From Chitinophaga niabensis (GTDB lineage Bacteria > Bacteroidota > Bacteroidia > Chitinophagales > Chitinophagaceae): 64,000 nucleotides of DNA. A model generated the notes under the pieces. The model saw only the letters and a list, made by a program, of their open reading frames with translations. It did no database searches and was not told the origin of the DNA. Positions 60,199 through 64,000 of this stretch are shown here, piece after piece. Positions within the stretch are counted from its first letter, which is position 1. Every line of letters begins with the position of its first letter. The stretch is taken from contig NZ_FSRA01000002.1 in assembly GCF_900129465.1 (NCBI RefSeq), forward strand, positions 1,860,001 through 1,924,000. The letters are read 5' to 3'. Both the position numbers and the translations under genes were made by a program.

Positions 60199-60573
60199 AT
60201 GGAATTCAATAATACACAGGCCATCTACCTGCAGATTGCAGATTACGTTTGCGACCAGGTGCAATTGCAGCATTGGCCGCCAGAAGGGAAGGTACCTTCT
60301 GTCCGTGAGCTGGCAGTGAGCCTGGAAGTAAATCCCAATACCATTATGCGGTCTTACGAGTACTTACAGCAGCAAGGTATTATCTATACCCGCCGGGGCT
60401 TAGGATACTATGTAAGTGAGGATGCGCTCCGCAAGGTGATTGCATTACGTAAAGAACAATTCCTGCAGGAAGAGTTGCCGCAGTTCTTCCGCAAGATGTT
60501 CCTGCTGGGCATTGAGCTGGATGAGCTGAAGGCCCGCTTTGAGAAATTCAAAACCCGCCAGGCTAAAGCCTGA
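60199..60573 (+). CDS. GntR-family regulator (YtrA subfamily)
   Basis: The 124-residue protein is nearly all a GntR winged helix (about 6-75; YLQIADYVCDQVQLQHWPPE, VPSVRELAVSLEVNPNTIMR, YEYLQQQGIIYTRRGLGYYV), followed by a short helical dimerisation tail. The short C-terminus with no effector-binding domain defines the YtrA subfamily, which regulates ABC-type operons. It is the third gene of the operon and most likely represses it through the 58441-58464 dyad. Start 12 nt after the membrane subunit gene. Confidence 0.92.
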   Translation: MEFNNTQAIYLQIADYVCDQVQLQHWPPEGKVPSVRELAVSLEVNPNTIMRSYEYLQQQGIIYTRRGLGYYVSEDALRKVIALRKEQFLQEELPQFFRKMFLLGIELDELKARFEKFKTRQAKA

Positions 60574-60596
60574 ACATTTATTTAAAAGATCTTCGC

Positions 60597-61349
60597 ATGA
60601 AAAAAAGTAATAAGCTCCTTATCGTTCTGTGCTGCTTTATAATTATTACGCTGGTGTTCTTTAATATGTTACTCAATGTGCAATTAAAGGCAGGTAATTT
60701 CCGGAATGATTTTAAGGACATTCCTCCTGTGGTTGTTACTTTACAACCATTTAACCACGTTGTATACGATGGCAGGTTATATATGAGCCATTCCCGTACC
60801 AGCCAGAGCTGGACGGACCGTAGCATGTACCTTAGCATTGGCGAGAAGGAAAAATATAAGCTGGAAATGCCTTCGAATATTACATCGCTGCTGAAATACA
60901 GTTACCAGGGAGATACCTTGTTCATTAGTTTTAATGAGAAAGGTGAAAAAATAGGCCGTCGTGATTATGTGCCGGAATCAGGCGTGCCATTACATCTCTT
61001 TGCGCCTGGTTTGACCTCCGTTTCCTCCCTGAGCGGTGCAATTATTTTTAGCGGTATTGACCAGAAAGGGCCACTGGCATTGCACCTGAGCCAATCCATG
61101 AACTTCACGCTACATAGCCTGCATTTACCCATATTAAACCTGCATATCGACACAAATGCGCAGGTAAGGATCATAGACAATAGCTATGTGGATTCGCTGG
61201 CACTTACTATGAGCAAGAACACGGTACTCACTATTAACACACCTGATAATATTAAAAGCTTACAGCCTGTGCAGTTAGATGCATCCGCGAGGATCAGTAT
61301 GGAAGGAAAGGCTAACGATATGAAAACGTACCTACAAAAAACGCAATAA
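60597..61349 (+). CDS. membrane-anchored protein of the ABC-GntR operon, unknown
   Basis: The 250-residue protein has one N-terminal membrane helix (about 7-27) and a beta-rich outside domain (about 40-250). The C-terminal part has repeated short strands (LSQSMNFTLHSLHLPILNLH, SLALTMSKNTVLTINTPDNI, SLQPVQLDASARISMEGK), resembling a right-handed beta-helix of the DUF2807 (auto-transporter adhesin-like) type. I cannot confirm the family. Last gene of the operon (23-nt gap). Confidence 0.75.
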   Translation: MKKSNKLLIVLCCFIIITLVFFNMLLNVQLKAGNFRNDFKDIPPVVVTLQPFNHVVYDGRLYMSHSRTSQSWTDRSMYLSIGEKEKYKLEMPSNITSLLKYSYQGDTLFISFNEKGEKIGRRDYVPESGVPLHLFAPGLTSVSSLSGAIIFSGIDQKGPLALHLSQSMNFTLHSLHLPILNLHIDTNAQVRIIDNSYVDSLALTMSKNTVLTINTPDNIKSLQPVQLDASARISMEGKANDMKTYLQKTQ

Positions 61350-61370
61350 TTCTAGTCTCTAAAGATGCAT

Positions 61371-61402
61371 ACCGTTCCGATCTTCATCGGAACGGTTTTT
61401 TA
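61371..61402. terminator. bidirectional terminator
   Basis: ACCGTTCCGAT (61371-61381) and ATCGGAACGGT (61386-61396), an 11-bp stem with CTTC loop, followed by TTTTTATTTT on the right. On the left the flank is TGCAT, so it works best rightwards. It separates the operon from the convergent M20 gene. Confidence 0.85.
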
Positions 61403-61405
61403 TTT

Positions 61406-62581
61406 TCAGAATTGGGTAGCGAGGTAAGCCATTGTGCCGCTTCCTATCTCCAATGCATTTTCATCAATGTCAAATATGGGGGTATGTACACCGGCTGTGA
61501 TGCCGCGTGCTTTATTGCCGGTGCCTAACCTGAAGAAACAGGCAGGGATCACCTGGGAATAGAAGGAAAAATCTTCTGCACCCATTCGCAGTTCTGTATC
61601 CACTACATTTTCCACGCCCATGTATTCTTCTGCCAGGGTGCGTGCAGTAGCGGTAACGGCTTCGTTGTTATAGAGCGTAGGATATCCTACGAGGATATCG
61701 ATCTCTATTTCAGCTCCCATAGCGTGTACCAGTTCCGTAGCCTGTTTGCGGATCAACTCATGGGCTTTGAAGCGCCATGTTTCATCCATTGCCCGGAAGG
61801 TACCCATCAGTTTAACTTCGCTGGGGATCACATTGGTGGTGAATCCGCCATTGAAAGCACAGATGGACAATACGGAGGGAGAGAAAGGATCATTATTCCT
61901 GCTGATGATCTGTTGCAGGCTCACCACCAGGTTGGAAGCAATGAGGATGGTATCTGCTGTGAGATGTGGTGCAGCGGCGTGGCCGCCTTTACCTTTCACC
62001 GTGATATAGATCTCATCTGCACTGGCCATGTATTTCCCTGCGCGGAATCCCAGTTTGCCGGTTTCCATGGCAGGCAGTACATGTAAACCCAGGATAGCCT
62101 GTGGTTTAGGGTTTTCCAGGGCGCCATCTTTGATCATAAGGCTGGCACCGCCAGGATGTTTTTCTTCCCCTGGCTGGAATAATATTTTCACGGTACCCTC
62201 AAATTCATCTTTCAGCTGTTGTAATATACGTGCGGCGCCGAGTACTACTGTTGTATGCACATCGTGGCCACAGGCATGCATTACGCCGGGATTCTTTGAT
62301 TTATAGGGTACATCGTTTGCTTCTTCAATGGGCAGTGCATCAATATCGCCTCTTAAAGCAATGATCTTTTTGGAAGGGTTCTTTCCTTCGATCAGGGCTA
62401 CCACTCCTGTTCCGGCTATGCCTGCTGTGTAAGGGATGCCATATTCATCCAGTTTGGCCTGGATGAACTTAGATGTTTCATATTCCTGGAAAGACAGTTC
62501 GGGATGGGAGTGAAGGTGATGCCTGCAGGCTATCAGGTCAGGCGCATATTGCCTGGCCAGCGATTGTATCCGATTCTTCAT
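61406..62581 (-). CDS. M20-family amidohydrolase (N-acyl-amino-acid hydrolase type)
   Basis: The 391-residue protein has the M20D pattern: RHHLHSHPELSFQEYETSKF at the start, RGDIDALPIEE (metal-binding region), the metal ligands in HACGHDVHT (C104, H106), PGEEKHPGGA (with a Glu pair), and a closing MGAEDFSFYSQVIPACFFRL. Such enzymes remove acyl groups from amino acids (hippurate or indole-3-acetyl-amino acids) and have no secretion signal. It overlaps the upstream SPOR gene by 4 nt. Operon with SPOR protein and possibly deoC. Confidence 0.92.
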   Translation of the reverse strand: MKNRIQSLARQYAPDLIACRHHLHSHPELSFQEYETSKFIQAKLDEYGIPYTAGIAGTGVVALIEGKNPSKKIIALRGDIDALPIEEANDVPYKSKNPGVMHACGHDVHTTVVLGAARILQQLKDEFEGTVKILFQPGEEKHPGGASLMIKDGALENPKPQAILGLHVLPAMETGKLGFRAGKYMASADEIYITVKGKGGHAAAPHLTADTILIASNLVVSLQQIISRNNDPFSPSVLSICAFNGGFTTNVIPSEVKLMGTFRAMDETWRFKAHELIRKQATELVHAMGAEIEIDILVGYPTLYNNEAVTATARTLAEEYMGVENVVDTELRMGAEDFSFYSQVIPACFFRLGTGNKARGITAGVHTPIFDIDENALEIGSGTMAYLATQF

Positions 62582-63000
62582 TCTAATTCTTTTTCCGGTG
62601 ACACGTTGATGATAGCCGGTACTACAAATACGCCTCCTGAAAACTGGGTAGATAATTTATCCCTTAGTTCGGATGCTTCTTCACGGGATTTGAAATCCCC
62701 TATGCGTACTTTGAAATAGGGTGCCTGGAAGTCCAGGTAAGTGCGGTATTCAGGGAACAGCTGCATCACTTTGGCTTTGGCCTCATTGGCATCGTTCCGT
62801 TTGTTGCTGGAAAATACCTGTACGCGGAACCCGGGTTGGTTTCGGATGGCGAGGGTATTAATATAGATCTGTTTTTTGATCAGCACGTCTATGCGGCTGT
62901 CCTTTGATACTTTAATGCTTCCTGCATTGGCGCTATCCTGTGCCCGTACGGTAACCGCGGCGAGCATCAAAAGAAATAAACAGCCTGTTCTATAGAGCAT
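62578..63000 (-). CDS. SPOR domain secreted protein
   Basis: The 140-residue product has a signal peptide (about 1-20), a short linker, and a C-terminal SPOR domain (about 55-130): PGFRVQVFSSNKRNDANEAK and YLDFQAPYFKVRIGDFKSRE, the two strand pairs of the fold. SPOR domains bind denuded glycan strands of peptidoglycan at division sites. It lies 16 nt behind deoC and overlaps the M20 gene. Confidence 0.9.
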   Translation of the reverse strand: MLYRTGCLFLLMLAAVTVRAQDSANAGSIKVSKDSRIDVLIKKQIYINTLAIRNQPGFRVQVFSSNKRNDANEAKAKVMQLFPEYRTYLDFQAPYFKVRIGDFKSREEASELRDKLSTQFSGGVFVVPAIINVSPEKELE

Positions 63001-63016
63001 ATATAAATCGTTTGTT

Positions 63017-63670
63017 TTAATGTGCCTGTTTCATGATCTCCACACTGGCGCTGGCCCCGATACGGGTGGCGCCGGCAGTTATCAGTTCCTGCGCAAAGGC
63101 AAAGGTACGAATCCCTCCCGAAGCCTTTATTTGAATATTCGCAGGTAAATGTTTACGCATTAATGCCACGGCTTCCACACTGGCCCCTTTTTCAGCATAC
63201 CCGGTGGACGTTTTAACGAAGTCCACCCCGTATTTTGCATATAATTCGCAGCATCTAATGATCTCTTCCTCCAATAATATGCCACTTTCAATAATCACCT
63301 TGATCACTTTCTGCTTATTACGGACCAGGGGCATAATAGTGCCGATCTCTTTTTCCACGTAACCCCAGTCCCCATTACGGATAGCCAGGATATTGGCCAC
63401 CATATCCAGCTCGTCTGCTTCGTCAATAATAGATAATACGCTTTCGGCCACTTTTGCCTCAATGGCGGAATAACCGAAAGGAAAACCTATTACGGTGGCC
63501 ACTTTGGTGGTGGTGTTGCCTACGAATGTTTTAGCGAGTTTAACGAAAGGAGGGGGAACGCAAACAGCTGCAAAATCGTATTCTACAGCTTCCATGCAGA
63601 GTTTTTTAATGTCCTCCAGGGTGGTAGTAGGTTTCAATACCGTATGGTCTATGTAGCGGTTTAATTTCAT
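63017..63670 (-). CDS. deoC: deoxyribose-phosphate aldolase
   Basis: The 217-residue TIM-barrel enzyme has IDHTVLKPTTTLEDI at the start, Asp89 in ELDMV, the Schiff-base Lys153 in FVKTSTGYA and the preceding strand KVIIESGIL. It cleaves 2-deoxyribose-5-phosphate to glyceraldehyde-3-phosphate and acetaldehyde. Its length matches the bacterial class. It lies 95 nt downstream of the secA end, with a 10-bp hairpin between. Confidence 0.96.
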   Translation of the reverse strand: MKLNRYIDHTVLKPTTTLEDIKKLCMEAVEYDFAAVCVPPPFVKLAKTFVGNTTTKVATVIGFPFGYSAIEAKVAESVLSIIDEADELDMVANILAIRNGDWGYVEKEIGTIMPLVRNKQKVIKVIIESGILLEEEIIRCCELYAKYGVDFVKTSTGYAEKGASVEAVALMRKHLPANIQIKASGGIRTFAFAQELITAGATRIGASASVEIMKQAH

Positions 63671-63692
63671 AGCGGGTTTTTCTTAAAACATA

Positions 63693-63725
63693 ACGGAGTT
63701 ACACAGATGACCTGGGTAACTCCGT
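63693..63725. terminator. hairpin between secA and deoC
   Basis: ACGGAGTTAC (63693-63702) and GTAACTCCGT (63716-63725) form a perfect 10-bp stem. On the minus strand it is followed by TATGTTTTAAG, a weak U-tract, so it may end the secA transcript. Confidence 0.55.
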
Positions 63726-63726
63726 A

Positions 63727-63756
63727 TGCAATTATTGAAATATCGTGCAATTATTG
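63727..63756. repeat. direct repeat of TGCAATTATTG
   Basis: TGCAATTATTG occurs at 63727-63737 and 63746-63756 (19-bp period); the second also forms the dyad TGCAA-TTA-TTGCA. Located in the secA-deoC gap. No function is supported. Confidence 0.35.
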
Positions 63757-63765
63757 CATGGTAAA

Positions 63766-64000
63766 TTAAGCGTCTTTACCGTGGCAGGCTTTGTACTTTT
63801 TACCGCTACCGCATGGGCAAGGATCGTTACGGCCTACTTTAGGTCCAACACGTACCGGTTCCGGACGGTGTTGTTCTTCTGCGGGTGCATACTCCTGTTC
63901 ACGGCGCTGCGGCTGTCCGCCGCCACCATTTTCAAACTCCTGGTGTGAAGCGCGCATGCGGCTCATATCGGTTTTTTGCTCATGGCCTTCAGTGATCTCA
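63766..64000 (-). CDS. secA: preprotein translocase SecA, C-terminal part
   Basis: Only the last 78 codons are in the window; the start lies beyond the right edge. The segment has a low-complexity Gln/Glu/Pro-rich stretch followed by the SEC-C zinc-binding motif NDPCPCGSGKKYKACHG at the very end, typical of full-length SecA proteins. The frame is open up to the window edge and shows no start of its own that would make sense as a separate gene. SecA drives Sec-dependent export and the SEC-C tip contacts SecB or the ribosome. Confidence 0.9.
   Translation of the reverse strand, partial: EITEGHEQKTDMSRMRASHQEFENGGGGQPQRREQEYAPAEEQHRPEPVRVGPKVGRNDPCPCGSGKKYKACHGKDA

Noticed and set aside
1..64000. 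tRNA, rRNA, CRISPR arrays, IS elements, prophage
   Set aside because: No T-arm-like sequence in any intergenic gap, no repeat-spacer pattern, no transposase, integrase or phage structural gene.

Overview
The window is chromosomal DNA of a member of the Bacteroidota, most likely a Chitinophaga-like soil bacterium of the Chitinophagaceae. The basis is a FecI-like sigma / FecR (DUF4974) / SusC / SusD cluster, many short lipoproteins, a TPR-containing NarL-type histidine kinase, promoters that fit the Bacteroidota form (TTTG, about 19 bp, TAnnTTTG), and a dnaA that is not next to dnaN. I found no rRNA, tRNA, CRISPR array, insertion sequence or prophage. Gene density is high, and most intergenic gaps hold only a terminator or a promoter.

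Layout. 1-5.4 kb: end of an alpha/beta hydrolase, a secreted DUF1080 protein, a three-gene CsgG-type secreted operon on the minus strand, and an SDR epimerase divergent from a Crp/Fnr regulator across a palindrome. 5.9-6.5 kb: a DUF488 gene followed by a DinB gene gutted by an internal deletion. 6.5-14.5 kb: a nutrient-uptake locus (ECF sigma, FecR, SusC, SusD, TlpA-like thioredoxin) without any glycoside hydrolase. 14.5-20 kb: PhnA, an orphan MacB/FtsX permease, and a selenium operon (mnmH-selD plus a broken third gene). 20-24.4 kb: GNAT, a SnoaL remnant, a LysR/MFS divergent pair, and an overlapping HipA-like kinase / DUF3037 pair. 24.3-33.2 kb: a short UvrA-like ATPase, several alpha/beta hydrolases, and a serine hydrolase-GH28-TfoX-lipoprotein-hydrolase operon.

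33.5-42 kb: AraC regulator, an ECF sigma with two paralogous four-helix membrane proteins, a second Crp/Fnr with an AhpD-like protein, an ArsR-SRPBCC-SRPBCC operon, and a fused phosphodiesterase-alkaline phosphatase. 42-46 kb: dnaA, a 541-bp non-coding region, a DUF3127 protein with an SSB-like acidic tip, and a COG2509-like flavoprotein. 46-52 kb: a NatAB-type ABC exporter, nitronate monooxygenase with odd flanking repeats, a sugar-phosphate nucleotidyltransferase, and glyA. 52-58 kb: two small secreted proteins, a histidine kinase/response regulator pair, and a beta-helix protein with a C-terminal PDZ domain. 58.4-61.4 kb: an ABC-membrane protein-GntR operon whose promoter carries a clean 9-6-9 operator. 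61.4-64 kb: M20 amidohydrolase, SPOR protein, deoC and the 3' end of secA.

The items most worth a second look are the HipA/DUF3037 pair, the CsgG-type operon, the ECF/two-membrane-protein operon, the leftward terminator between fecR and susC (possible antisense RNA), the GntR operator, and the 48-bp decaying tandem array at the end of the nitronate monooxygenase gene. All functional calls come from reading sequence only; no database search was run.
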